The notes beneath the pieces are model-generated. The model ran no database searches and was not told where the DNA came from. It was given only the letters and a program-made list of their open reading frames with translations. Below are positions 30,485 through 39,030 of a stretch of 64,000 nucleotides of DNA, in pieces; positions within the stretch are counted from its first letter, which is position 1, and each line of letters starts with the position of its first letter. Made by a program: the position numbers and the translations under genes. Location of the stretch: positions 5,146,001 to 5,210,000 of the forward strand of contig NZ_CP070499.1 of NCBI RefSeq assembly GCF_016925615.1, read 5' to 3'. Source of the DNA: Natronosporangium hydrolyticum. GTDB lineage: Bacteria > Actinomycetota > Actinomycetes > Mycobacteriales > Micromonosporaceae.

Positions 30485-31203
30485 GCCGCGTACCGTTTCC
30501 CAACCCGACCGGGGCCGCCACCCGGCATCTGCTCCGGTTGACCGTGCCCTGGGTGGCCGCCGTCTTCGCGGTACTCAGCCTCGGCTACGCCGTCATCACA
30601 GTAGGAATCGCGATCTGGGGCAAACCCGAGCACAGTGTCTGGGCCTCGGTCCACTGGGTTGCCCAGTGGACCGGCTTCCCCGCCGGGATCTTCATCGGAG
30701 CCGCGATCCCCGTGCTCGTCGCCCATGGCGTCTCCCGGCACCACAGTGCGCTCGCGGCGGGCCGCGCGGCGCTGCTGATCGCCGCCGGCATGTCCGCAGC
30801 GGTGTGGGTCGGGCTGGTCGTCGAGTGGACGGCGCACCGAGTCGCTGGCCTGCCGCACCGGATCGACGGCTCCCACCTCTACGCCAACGTCGGCGAACTC
30901 CATCTGGTCTTCACCGAGTACTTCCTGATCTTCGCGGCGTTCATCGTCGCGGGGTGGCTGGTGGCGGCGGGCTACCTCCGGCTGGGCCCGCGCTGGGGCA
31001 CCGTCGCGCTGCCGCTGACCTTCGCGCCGGGCCCGTTAGGACTGGCGGCGATCGCCGCCGGCTGGCGGGGCCCGGTCGATGAGGACTCGCCGGGCTGGGT
31101 GAGCACGGCCCACCCCCTCGCCGCCGTGAGCATCGCCGCCGCGGTGATGCTCGCCGGGCTGGCCGCCGCCTACCTGACCAACCGCCGCGCACCGATCAAG
31201 TAA
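30481..31203 (+). CDS. Putative ABC permease subunit, second of two paralogues
   Basis: The protein has 240 residues from the GTG overlapping the previous stop (GTGA). It has six hydrophobic helices, with a loop DGSHLYANVGELHL between helices 3 and 4. It is paralogous to the upstream protein, especially over helices 4-5. It is the last member of the GntR operon before a 9-base gap to a second ABC system with its own AAGGAG ribosome site, which may also be co-transcribed. Function follows only from context. Confidence 0.75.
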   Translation: MSRVPFPNPTGAATRHLLRLTVPWVAAVFAVLSLGYAVITVGIAIWGKPEHSVWASVHWVAQWTGFPAGIFIGAAIPVLVAHGVSRHHSALAAGRAALLIAAGMSAAVWVGLVVEWTAHRVAGLPHRIDGSHLYANVGELHLVFTEYFLIFAAFIVAGWLVAAGYLRLGPRWGTVALPLTFAPGPLGLAAIAAGWRGPVDEDSPGWVSTAHPLAAVSIAAAVMLAGLAAAYLTNRRAPIK

Positions 31204-31212
31204 GGAGCTGTC

Positions 31213-32142
31213 ATGCCCGTCATCGAGGTCACCGAGTTGCGCAAACGTTACGGGGACACCGTTGCGGTCGCCGACGTATCGTTCAGCGTCGACGAAGGAG
31301 AGATCTTCGGAATCCTGGGCCGCAACGGCGCCGGCAAGACCACCACTGTGGAATGTCTCGCTGGCCTACGCCGGCCGGACGGCGGGAAGCTGGAGATCCT
31401 CGGCATCGACCCGCAGCGTGATCCGGCGGCGCTGCGCCCCGAGCTCGGCGTACAGCTGCAGCGCAGCCAACTACCGGAGAAGCTGAAGGTGTGGGAGGCG
31501 CTGGACCTCTACGCGTCCTACTACGACCAGCCGGCGGACTGGCGCGAGCTGCTCGACCTGCTAGGGCTGGCCGACAAGCAACACACCCGCTTCGCCCACC
31601 TCTCCGGCGGCCAGCAGCAGCGGTTGTCGATCGCGCTAGCGCTGGTCGGCAACCCCCGGATCGCCATCCTGGACGAGCTGACCACCGGCCTGGACCCGGT
31701 CGCCCGCCGGGACACCTGGGCGGTGATCGAGCAGATCCGCGACCGCGGCGTCACCGTGGTGCTGGTCACCCACTTCATGGCGGAGGCGGAGCGGCTCTGC
31801 GACCGGCTGGCGATCATCGACGCTGGCCGGGTGGTGGCGCTGGACTCGCCGGCGGGCCTGGTCGCCCAGGTCGACGCGGCGCAGCGGCTCCACTTCCGAC
31901 TGCCCGCCGACGCCGACCCGCAGGTGCTGGCGGAGATCGAGCAGCTCTCGGCCGTCACCGAGGTGACCCGGACCGGCCGGCAGGTGATCGTCGCCGGCAC
32001 CGGTGACCTGCTCTTCGCGGTCTCCCAAGCGCTGTCCTCGGCGCAGGTGACGCCGTCGGAGCTGCGAGTGGAGCAACGCTCACTCGACGACGCCTTCGTG
32101 GCGTTGACCGGACGCCCGCTCGACGCGGAGGAAAGCTCATGA
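31213..32142 (+). CDS. ABC-2 type exporter ATPase
   Basis: The protein has 309 residues. Walker A is GRNGAGKTTTVECLAGL (near 38), Q-loop VQLQRSQLPEKL, signature LSGGQQQRLSIALALVG, Walker B IAILDELTTGLDP, and the H-loop His is in VLVTHFMAEAERLCDRLAII. The C-terminal 80 residues, with SLDDAFVALTGR, are typical of DrrA/CcmA-like drug exporters. It overlaps the permease gene by 4 bases. Drug or lipid export is inferred from the family; no substrate can be named. Confidence 0.92.
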   Translation: MPVIEVTELRKRYGDTVAVADVSFSVDEGEIFGILGRNGAGKTTTVECLAGLRRPDGGKLEILGIDPQRDPAALRPELGVQLQRSQLPEKLKVWEALDLYASYYDQPADWRELLDLLGLADKQHTRFAHLSGGQQQRLSIALALVGNPRIAILDELTTGLDPVARRDTWAVIEQIRDRGVTVVLVTHFMAEAERLCDRLAIIDAGRVVALDSPAGLVAQVDAAQRLHFRLPADADPQVLAEIEQLSAVTEVTRTGRQVIVAGTGDLLFAVSQALSSAQVTPSELRVEQRSLDDAFVALTGRPLDAEESS

Positions 32143-32927
32143 CGCTCGATATGCCATACCGCCCACAGCTGCGCGGCCGCAGCGCGCTCGCTGCCCTGGC
32201 CAAGACCTCGTCGGTGGAGACGAAGCTCTTCCTCCGTGACCCCGGCTCCTACTTTGTGTTCTTTTTCCCGGCCGGCCTGCTGCTGACGCTCGGCTGGGTC
32301 ATGCCGGGTTTCCTGGAACCGGCGCAGGAGGCCGGCGGGCTCCGCCCGATCGATGTCTACGCGCCGGTGGCGGTGGTCGCCGGGATCGCGACCGCCGCCC
32401 TGCTCTCGGTGCCGACGGTGTTGACCGCCTACCGGGAGCGCGGAGTGCTGCGCCGGCTGGCCACCACCCCCGCCCGGCCATCGATGGTGCTCGCCGCCCA
32501 GTTGCTGGTCAACCTCGGCGCGGCGGCGGTAGCGGTGGCGCTGGCGATCGTGGCCGCGGCGGTGGTGTTCCGGGTCGATCCACCCGCGCAGCCGGCCGGA
32601 TTCGCGGTGGCGGTGCTGCTGGGCACGGTGGCAGCGTTCGGGATCGGTCTGTTGATCGCATCGTTCCTACCTACCGCCCGGCTCGCCAACGCGGTCGCGC
32701 CGCTGGTCTTCTTCCCGCTGATGTTCTTCGCCGGCCTGTGGCTACCCGGGCCGATGATGCCGGAGCCGCTGCGCCGGATCGCCGAGTTCACACCGCTCGG
32801 GGCGATGGCGGAGACGTTCCACGACAGCTGGGGCGGCGCCTGGCCGAGCCTGATACACCTGGTGTCGCTGCTGGGCTACAGTGTGGTGACCGGGCTGCTG
32901 GCGATTCGGCTGTTCCGCTGGGAGTAG
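32139..32927 (+). CDS. ABC-2 type exporter permease
   Basis: The protein has 262 residues. An N-terminal cytoplasmic stretch is followed by the first helix LLLTLGWVMPGF and then five further helices, with the inter-helix RERGVLRRLATTPARP typical of ABC-2 permeases (DrrB-like) and FFPLMFFAGLWLPGPMMPEPLRRIAEFTPLGAMAE before the last helix. It is coupled to its ATPase by ATGA. Together they make a complete exporter, transcribed behind the GntR operon. Confidence 0.9.
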   Translation: MTLDMPYRPQLRGRSALAALAKTSSVETKLFLRDPGSYFVFFFPAGLLLTLGWVMPGFLEPAQEAGGLRPIDVYAPVAVVAGIATAALLSVPTVLTAYRERGVLRRLATTPARPSMVLAAQLLVNLGAAAVAVALAIVAAAVVFRVDPPAQPAGFAVAVLLGTVAAFGIGLLIASFLPTARLANAVAPLVFFPLMFFAGLWLPGPMMPEPLRRIAEFTPLGAMAETFHDSWGGAWPSLIHLVSLLGYSVVTGLLAIRLFRWE

Positions 32928-33062
32928 TCGCCGCCGGGCTCCGAGACCCGCCTCACACCTGCCGCTCGGGGCGCGGAAAACTCGGCGATCCGCTCCGTTA
33001 ACCGCGGATTCGACGTTAGGCTGTTCAGAAGCACGTTACTGACCCTGGAACCTGGAGCCCTG

Positions 33063-33761
33063 GTGAAGCTATCCATCCTGATGCCGGTCTACAACGAGCA
33101 GGCGCACGTGGCCGAGGCCTTGAAGCAGACCCTCGCGGTGGATTATCCGTGCGACGTCGAGTTGATCGTGGTGGACGACGGTAGCCGGGACGGCACCGGG
33201 GATGTGCTGAACAACCTCGACGATCCGCGGGTGCGGGTCTTCACCCATCCGCGTAACCGCGGTAAGGGCGCGGCGATCCGCACCGCCGCCAACCAGGCCG
33301 AGGGTGACTATCTGGTCATTCTGGACGCCGACCTGGAGTATGACCCGCAGGATCTGCCGAAGCTGGTGGCCCCGGTGATGGACGGCCGGGCCCGGGTGGT
33401 CTACGGCAACCGGGTGTTCGGCTCCCACACCGCGTATTCGTTCTGGTATGTGATGGGCAACAAAGCGATCACTACCGCGGCGAATGTCTTCTACAACTCG
33501 TATCTGGGCGATCTGGAGACCTGCTTCAAGCTGATGCCGGTGCCGCTGTTCAAGTCGCTGAATCTGCGCTCCAAGGGCTTCGGCATGGAGGCAGAGATCA
33601 CCGCCAAGCTGCTCCGGCGCAAGATCAAGCCGTACGAGGTGCCGATCAGCTACCGGGCCCGCAGCCGGGACGAGGGCAAGAAGATCACCTGGAAGGACGG
33701 TGTGGAGGCGCTCTGGATCCTGGGCCGCGAGCGCGTCCGCCGCCCCGCCCCCCGTCGTTGA
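33063..33761 (+). CDS. Family 2 glycosyltransferase (dolichyl/polyprenyl-phosphate sugar synthase-like)
   Basis: The protein has 232 residues from GTG 33063. GT-A fold motifs are LSILMPVYNEQAHV, LIVVDDGSRDGTGD, RNRGKGAAIRTAANQAEGDYLVILDADLEYDP (DxD metal site) and YRARSRDEGKKITWKDG. There are no C-terminal membrane helices, so it resembles single-domain DPM1-type enzymes that load a sugar on polyprenyl phosphate at the inner face of the membrane. The stop TGA lies in the 60-base repeat. Confidence 0.88.
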   Translation: MKLSILMPVYNEQAHVAEALKQTLAVDYPCDVELIVVDDGSRDGTGDVLNNLDDPRVRVFTHPRNRGKGAAIRTAANQAEGDYLVILDADLEYDPQDLPKLVAPVMDGRARVVYGNRVFGSHTAYSFWYVMGNKAITTAANVFYNSYLGDLETCFKLMPVPLFKSLNLRSKGFGMEAEITAKLLRRKIKPYEVPISYRARSRDEGKKITWKDGVEALWILGRERVRRPAPRR

Positions 33762-33819
33762 TCATGGACCTAGGTACATGATTCGGGCACTTTCCCGCCC
33801 CTAACCCCATGGTCAACTC
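33760..33819 (+). repeat. 60-base convergent-end repeat, copy B
   Basis: This copy is 54/60 identical to the reverse complement of 17131-17190. The palindromic GATCATGGACCTAGGTACAT core lies at its left end, and conserved CGCCCCTAACCCCATG lies near its right end. The repeat contains the glycosyltransferase TGA (33759-33761) and the transketolase stop (33815-33813), so it fills the whole convergent gap. Confidence 0.75.
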
Positions 33820-34694
33820 GCTAGGGTGAGCAGTGAACGGCGCAGGCCGGCCGGGTCCAGGCCGTGCCACCGGGCGTGGTCGGCCGGCTCCCCGTAACGC
33901 CGCAGGTCACGGTCGCCCACCCCGAGCGCCAGCAGCCGGTGCGGCACCTCGGCCAGCGCCTCCGACACCAGCCGGGTCGAGGTGCCGGCGAGGTACGGCT
34001 CGACCAGCACCACGGTCGCCGGATCGCCGACCAGCGCCCGTAGCCCCGCGGCGTCGAACGGACGGGGCGTGTGGGTGTAGGCGACCGTGACATCGAGCCC
34101 GGTGATGGCGTGCAGCACCGGGTGCAGCATCGGCCCCACCGCGACGATCACCGGCGCGGCGGCTGAGCCGCGGTGGATCTGCTGCAGCCCCGCACCGAGG
34201 TACGGCAGGTCGTTGCGCTGGGAACTGAGCCGCAGATAGGTCCGGTCGGCCCGGCCGGCGGCGGCGCGCAGCAGCTGCTCCACCTCGGCCGGGTGACCCG
34301 GGGTGTGGACGGTCCAGTCGGTCAGCGTGTCCAGCAGCGCCACGTCGCCGGGCGACTGGTGGGTGCGACCCTCCTCGGCGGCGTCGTAGGAGGCGCCGAT
34401 GCTCGCTACCACCGCACCCGCTGATTGATGGTCGAGATCCAGCTTGAGCTGCTCGTACACTCGGTCCACAATAAACGGCGCGTAGGAGTGGACGATCGGC
34501 CGTAAGCCGGTGAGCGCCAACCCACCGGCCGTGCCGATCATGAGTTGTTCGCGGATGCCGAGGTTGAACACCCGGCCCGGGGCGGCCTGCGCCGCGGCGG
34601 CGAAGCTGGCGACGCTGATCTCGCCGAGCACCAGCGCCACCCGCGGGTCGTCGGTGAGCAGCTCGGTGGTGGTGCGGATGAACTGGGTACGCAT
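33813..34694 (-). CDS. Split transketolase, C-terminal (pyrimidine-binding plus C-domain) subunit
   Basis: The protein has 293 residues. It starts MRTQFIRTTTELLTDDPRVALVLGEISVASF, corresponding to the second TPP-binding domain of transketolases, with the catalytic-type Glu in LGEI. The central segment LRPIVHSYAPFIVDRVYEQLKLDLDHQSAGAVVASIGASYD and the C-terminal Rossmann-like domain follow. It overlaps the N-terminal subunit gene by one base (34694). The two-gene form is common in actinobacteria and archaea. The active enzyme needs both subunits. It is expressed from the SoxR-controlled intergenic region. Confidence 0.87.
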   Translation of the reverse strand: MRTQFIRTTTELLTDDPRVALVLGEISVASFAAAAQAAPGRVFNLGIREQLMIGTAGGLALTGLRPIVHSYAPFIVDRVYEQLKLDLDHQSAGAVVASIGASYDAAEEGRTHQSPGDVALLDTLTDWTVHTPGHPAEVEQLLRAAAGRADRTYLRLSSQRNDLPYLGAGLQQIHRGSAAAPVIVAVGPMLHPVLHAITGLDVTVAYTHTPRPFDAAGLRALVGDPATVVLVEPYLAGTSTRLVSEALAEVPHRLLALGVGDRDLRRYGEPADHARWHGLDPAGLRRSLLTLAS

Positions 34695-35398
34695 CAGTGG
34701 CTTCCCTTCGCTCGGGCACGGGCGACGACCAGGTGCGGCTGGCCGGGCCGGTGGCCGGTGAACGCGGCGGCGAGGGCGGCGTGGTCGTCCCCGGGGACCG
34801 TCGTCGTGCTCCAGCCGGCGGCGGCGAACAGCGGCGCCACCCCACCGGGCAGCGGGTGCGCGACGCTGCGGTTGTCGATCACCAGCACGGTGAGCGCGTC
34901 CAGCCCGACCGCGCCGGCGTAGTGGATCGCCTCATGGTTCGAGCCTTCGTCGAGCTCGGCGTCGCCGACCAGCACATAGACCCGTGGTTGGGCGCGACCC
35001 TGCGCCCGCAACCCCAGCGCCATCCCCACGCCGAGCCCGAGCCCGTGGCCGAGCGAGCCGGAGCCGATCTCCACGCCGGGAACCAGCATCCGATCTGGAT
35101 GGTGACCGAGCCGGCTGTCCGCCTCGCCGAGGCCATCGAGCCAGTCTTCGGGGATGAAACCCTTCGCGGCGAGGACCGCGTAGTACGCCTGCGGGCCATG
35201 CCCTTTGGACACCAGGAACCGGTCCCGGTCCGGATGGTCCGGCTGCCCCGGGTCGACCCGCAGGATCCGGTCGTAGAGCACCCAGATCGGATCCAACGTG
35301 TCGTAGGCGCTCGGTTCGTGTTTCTCGTCGCCGGTCAACCTGGCCAACAGCGGCCGAAGCTGTTCGTACCCGGCGGGATTGCTGGTTGCCGTGGTCAT
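34694..35398 (-). CDS. Split transketolase, N-terminal (pyrophosphate-binding) subunit
   Basis: The protein has 234 residues. The TPP pyrophosphate site is GDAELDEGSNHEAIHYAG near residues 152-169, with RDRFLVSKGHGPQAYYAVLAAKGFIPED and GSLGHGLGLGVGMALGLR upstream, as in transketolase N-domains. It transfers two-carbon units between sugar phosphates with its partner. The start at 35398 lies 15 bases from a SoxR-box and the gene is divergent from soxR, which points to redox-responsive control. This is an unusual regulatory pairing. Confidence 0.87.
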   Translation of the reverse strand: MTTATSNPAGYEQLRPLLARLTGDEKHEPSAYDTLDPIWVLYDRILRVDPGQPDHPDRDRFLVSKGHGPQAYYAVLAAKGFIPEDWLDGLGEADSRLGHHPDRMLVPGVEIGSGSLGHGLGLGVGMALGLRAQGRAQPRVYVLVGDAELDEGSNHEAIHYAGAVGLDALTVLVIDNRSVAHPLPGGVAPLFAAAGWSTTTVPGDDHAALAAAFTGHRPGQPHLVVARARAKGSH

Positions 35399-35413
35399 AC
35401 CAGCTAGTCTGTA

Positions 35414-35433
35414 ACCTGAAGCGCACTTTAGGT
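35414..35433. promoter_or_regulatory. SoxR box between soxR and the split transketolase
   Basis: The dyad ACCTGAAG-CGCA-CTTTAGGT (arms 35414-35421 and 35426-35433, one mismatch) matches the CCTNAAG-N4-CTTNAGG pattern of SoxR sites. It sits in the 47-base gap between divergent starts at 35398 and 35446, so SoxR probably controls one or both genes. Confidence 0.82.
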
Positions 35434-35445
35434 CAAGGAGTTTCA

Positions 35446-35880
35446 GTGTTGTCGATCGGCGAGCTGTCGGCGCGCAGTGGCGTGGCGCCCTCCGCGCTGC
35501 GCTACTACGAGCGGCTGGGCTTGATCCACTCGAACCGCACCAGCGGCAACCAACGCCGCTACGAGCAGTCCCAGCTGCGTCGGGTGGCGTTCATCCGGAT
35601 CGCGGCGCAGGTCGGGGTCTCGCTGGAAGAGATTCACGAATCGCTGCATTCCCTGCCGGAGCACCGCACTCCCAACAAAGCTGACTGGGAAAAGCTGTCG
35701 AAACACTGGCGCAGCCGGCTCGACGACCGGATTCTGCTGCTGCAGCGACTGCGCGACCAGCTGACCGGCTGTATCGGCTGCGGCTGCCTGTCGTTGAAGA
35801 CCTGTGCGCTCTACAACCCCAAGGACCGGCTCGCCGACGACGGCCCCGGCCCGCGAATCCTGCTCGCCCCGGAGGAGTAA
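35446..35880 (+). CDS. soxR: Redox-sensitive MerR-family activator SoxR
   Basis: The protein has 144 residues from GTG 35446, with AAGGAG five bases upstream. The MerR DNA-binding helix-turn-helix runs LSIGELSARSGVAPSALRYYERLGL, followed by the dimerisation helix and the iron-sulfur cluster motif C-x2-C-x-C-x5-C in CIGCGCLSLKTCALYNP. SoxR is activated by oxidation of its [2Fe-2S] cluster by redox-cycling compounds. In actinomycetes it usually controls small sets of oxidoreductase or efflux genes. The divergent neighbour is a split transketolase, with MMPL transporter and quinone oxidoreductase genes downstream. Confidence 0.95.
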   Translation: MLSIGELSARSGVAPSALRYYERLGLIHSNRTSGNQRRYEQSQLRRVAFIRIAAQVGVSLEEIHESLHSLPEHRTPNKADWEKLSKHWRSRLDDRILLLQRLRDQLTGCIGCGCLSLKTCALYNPKDRLADDGPGPRILLAPEE

Positions 35881-35946
35881 CCACTCGGCCAGCGGGTAAC
35901 TGGTTTCTCGCTCTAGTACGGTCAGTGGCGGGAGTGAGGGGGGATC

Positions 35947-38055
35947 GTGGCGCGAGGGTTGGGTTGGCTGCGCAGGCCACTGGTGTGGGCGGCGGTAGTG
36001 ACCGCGCTGTGGATCATCGTGGGTGGCCCGCTCGGCAGCTACCAGGGGCGGCTGGCCGAGGTGCAGGAGAACGACACCGCAGCCTTCCTACCCGCCGACG
36101 CCGAGGCCACCCAGGTGGCGGAGCTAGACGAGGACCGCTTCGCCGGGGACGTACTGCCGGCGGTGGTGGTCTTCGAACGCGACGATGGCCTCACCGAGTC
36201 CGACCTGGCGGCGCTCACCGACCTCAGCGAACGGCTCGGCCAGCTTCCGCAGACCGACGGCGAGGTGTCCCCGCCGATCCCGTCCGACGACGGGGTGGCG
36301 GCCCAGGTGGTGGTGCCGCTGGCCGACAACGACCAGGTCAGCGACGCGGTTCAGGAGATCCGGGAGCTGGTCGGCGCTTCGGCGCCGGCCGAGGTCACCG
36401 CCTACCTGACCGGGCCGGCCGGGTTCGCCACCGACCTCGGCAGCGCCTTCGGCGACATCGACACGTTGCTGCTGGCAGTCACCGCGGCGGTGGTGGCGGT
36501 GATCCTGGTGATCGTCTACCGCAGCCCGATCCTGCCGCTGGTGGTGCTGCTCGGCGCCGGATTGGCGCTCGGCACCGCCTCGGCCGCGGTCTATGCCCTC
36601 GCCCGTGCCGACCTGATCCTGCTCAACGGCCAGAGCCAGGGGATCATGCTGATCCTGGTCTTCGGCGCCGCCACCGACTACGCCCTGCTGATGGTGGCCC
36701 GCTACCGGGAGGAGCTGCGCAACCACCAGGACCGGGTCACCGCGATCCGGGTGGCGTGGCGGCGGGCGGTCGGCCCGATCCTCGCCTCCGGGTCGACGGT
36801 GATCCTCGCGCTGCTGGCGCTGCTGCTCAGCGAGCTGAATTCGAACCGTGGCCTGGGGCCGGTGGCGGCGATCGGGGTGACCGCGGCGCTGCTGGTGATG
36901 CTCACCTATCTGCCGGCGATCCTGCTGGTGCTGGGCCGGGTCGGGTTCTGGCCGTTCCAACCCCGGTACGGCACGGCGGCGGCGGAACGCCGGGGCGCCT
37001 GGGAGTGGCTGGCGAATCTGATCGGCCGCCGGGCCCGGCTGGTGTGGGTGTTGACGCTGCTGGTGCTCGCCGGGTTCGCCGCGATGGCGCCGCAGTTCAA
37101 GGCCGACGGGGTGCCGCAGACCGAGTTCTTCCTGGGCGAGGTGGAGGCGGTCACCGGGCAGGAGGTGCTGGGCCAACACTTCCCGGCCGGGGCCGCGGCC
37201 CCCACCATCGTGATCGCCAACGTCGACTATGTCGACCAGGTGGTCGCAGCGGTGCAACAGGTGCCGGGGGTCGCCGAGGTCCGTCCCGACGCCGAGGACG
37301 GCGACCTGGCCCGGATCAGCGTGACGCTGGCGGAGCCGGCCGACAGCGAGGCGGCGATCGCCACCATCGACCCGCTGCGCGACGCCGTCCGCGGCGTCGA
37401 CGGGGCGGAGGCGCTGGTCGGCGGGCAGACCGCGGTCGACGCCGACACCCGGGTGGCGGCCGAACGGGACCGCGCCGTAATCATCCCGATCGCGCTGGCG
37501 ATCGTCTTCGTGATCATCGCCTGGCTGCTGCGGGCGGTGGTGGTCACGGCGCTGCTGCTCGCCTCGGTGGTGCTCTCCTTCCTGGCCACGCTGGGGGCCT
37601 CGGCGCTGGTCTTCAACCACGTCTTCAACTTCCCGGGCGCCGACCCGTCGGTGCCGCTGTTCGCCTTCATCTTCCTGGTGGCGCTCGGGGTGGACTACAG
37701 CATCTTCCTGCTCACCCGGGTCCGGGAGGAGGCCGGCAAGGTCGGCACCCGCGAGGGGGTCCGGATCGGACTGTCGGTGACCGGCCGGGTGATCACCTCG
37801 GCCGGGGTGGTGCTCGCCGCGACCTTCTCCGCGCTCAGCGTGATCCCGATCCTGTTTCTGGCCCAGATCGCCTTCATCGTGGCGCTCGGGGTGCTGGTCG
37901 ACACCATGGTGGTCCGGTCGCTGCTGATCCCCGGGCTGTGCCACGACATCGGACGCAAGATCTGGTGGCCATCCCGGCCAGATTCGGGCCACGATCCCCA
38001 CCGGAAGCTGGCGACCGGTCCGGGGCCCGATGATGGGTCACCCAGGCAGCAGTAG
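35947..38055 (+). CDS. MMPL-family RND-type membrane transporter
   Basis: The protein has 702 residues from GTG 35947. It has two repeated halves, each with one helix, a large extracytoplasmic loop and five helices. The first has LVFGAATDYALLMVARYREELR and the second LVALGVDYSIFLLTRVREEAGKVGTREGVRIGL, which contain the intramembrane Asp-Tyr proton-relay pairs of MMPL proteins. It likely exports lipids or small hydrophobic compounds. It lies 66 bases behind soxR in the same direction and overlaps the convergent oxidoreductase by 18 bases. SoxR control is possible but no second SoxR box is seen. Confidence 0.9.
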   Translation: MARGLGWLRRPLVWAAVVTALWIIVGGPLGSYQGRLAEVQENDTAAFLPADAEATQVAELDEDRFAGDVLPAVVVFERDDGLTESDLAALTDLSERLGQLPQTDGEVSPPIPSDDGVAAQVVVPLADNDQVSDAVQEIRELVGASAPAEVTAYLTGPAGFATDLGSAFGDIDTLLLAVTAAVVAVILVIVYRSPILPLVVLLGAGLALGTASAAVYALARADLILLNGQSQGIMLILVFGAATDYALLMVARYREELRNHQDRVTAIRVAWRRAVGPILASGSTVILALLALLLSELNSNRGLGPVAAIGVTAALLVMLTYLPAILLVLGRVGFWPFQPRYGTAAAERRGAWEWLANLIGRRARLVWVLTLLVLAGFAAMAPQFKADGVPQTEFFLGEVEAVTGQEVLGQHFPAGAAAPTIVIANVDYVDQVVAAVQQVPGVAEVRPDAEDGDLARISVTLAEPADSEAAIATIDPLRDAVRGVDGAEALVGGQTAVDADTRVAAERDRAVIIPIALAIVFVIIAWLLRAVVVTALLLASVVLSFLATLGASALVFNHVFNFPGADPSVPLFAFIFLVALGVDYSIFLLTRVREEAGKVGTREGVRIGLSVTGRVITSAGVVLAATFSALSVIPILFLAQIAFIVALGVLVDTMVVRSLLIPGLCHDIGRKIWWPSRPDSGHDPHRKLATGPGPDDGSPRQQ

Positions 38056-39015
38056 CACCTTGCCCAGGTGGGCATGGGACTCCACCAGCCGGTGCGCCTC
38101 GGCCGCGCGGGACATCGGCAGCCGCCGGTCGATCACCGGCCGGATCGAGCCGGTCTCGATCAACGGCCACACCTGCTCGCGTACCCCGTGGACGATCCGG
38201 GCCTTGTCGGCCAGCGGCCTGGCACGCAGCGTGGTAGCGGTGATCTGCGCCCGGGTGGTGAGCAGCTTCGCCAGATCCAGCTCCACCCGGCGGCCCCCTT
38301 GCAGGCCGATGATCGCCAGCCGGCCGTCCGGGGCCAGCGCCGCCAGGTTCCGCGGCAGGTAGGACCCGCCCATAATGTCGAGGATGACGTCGGCGCCCCG
38401 CCCGCCGGTCGCGTCCTTCGTCACCTCGACGAAGTCCTGCTCGGTATAGTCGATGGTCACCTCGGCCCCCAGCTCCCGCAGCGCGGCGTGCTTGCCGGCC
38501 CGGGCGGTGGTGACCACCCGGGCGCCCAGGGCGACCGCCAGCTGGATGGCGAAGGTGCCGATGCCGCTGCCACCGCCGTGCACCAGCAGCGTCTCGCCGC
38601 CCGAGAGCCGGGCCAGGTCGACCACGTTGGACCAGACCGTGCAGGCGACCTCCGGCAGCGCCGCCGCGTCGGCCACCGGCACCCCGGCCGGCGCCGGCAG
38701 CACCAGCTCCGCCGGGACCGCCACCCGCTGGGCGTAGCCGCCGCCAGCGAGCAGGGCGCACACCTCATCCCCCGGCTGTACGCCGGTGCCCCCGGCTCCC
38801 ACCTCGGCAACTACTCCGGCGCACTCCAACCCCAGGTACGGCGGGGCGCCGGCCGGCGGCGGGTAGTGGCCCGCCCGTTGCAGCAGGTCGGCGCGGTTGA
38901 CCGCGCTCGCCGCCACCTCGATCAGCACCTCACCCGGCCCCGGGACGGGGTCGGGCACCTCGGTCCACCGCAGCGCCTCGGGGCCGCCGGGCTCGTCGAT
39001 CGTCACCGCGTACAT
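38038..39015 (-). CDS. NADPH:quinone oxidoreductase, PIG3/QOR-type MDR
   Basis: The protein has 325 residues of the medium-chain dehydrogenase/reductase family without zinc ligands. It has the N-terminal MYAVTIDEPGGPEALRW, VNRADLLQRAGHYPPPAGAPPYLGLECAGVV, and the nucleotide-binding GGGSGIGTFAIQLAVALGARVV. Family members reduce quinones by one electron or act on enoyl-type substrates. It is convergent with the MMPL gene (18-base overlap) and is followed on the same strand by a two-component system on its upstream side. Redox context with SoxR is suggestive only. Confidence 0.9.
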   Translation of the reverse strand: MYAVTIDEPGGPEALRWTEVPDPVPGPGEVLIEVAASAVNRADLLQRAGHYPPPAGAPPYLGLECAGVVAEVGAGGTGVQPGDEVCALLAGGGYAQRVAVPAELVLPAPAGVPVADAAALPEVACTVWSNVVDLARLSGGETLLVHGGGSGIGTFAIQLAVALGARVVTTARAGKHAALRELGAEVTIDYTEQDFVEVTKDATGGRGADVILDIMGGSYLPRNLAALAPDGRLAIIGLQGGRRVELDLAKLLTTRAQITATTLRARPLADKARIVHGVREQVWPLIETGSIRPVIDRRLPMSRAAEAHRLVESHAHLGKVLLLPG

Positions 39016-39030
39016 GCGGGCCAGTCTCCC

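Noticed and set aside
36124-38001. A 625-codon antisense frame under the MMPL transporter
   Set aside because: It has a His/Asp/Gln-rich composition typical of antisense of a GC-rich membrane protein gene; the plus-strand MMPL protein has clear family motifs.
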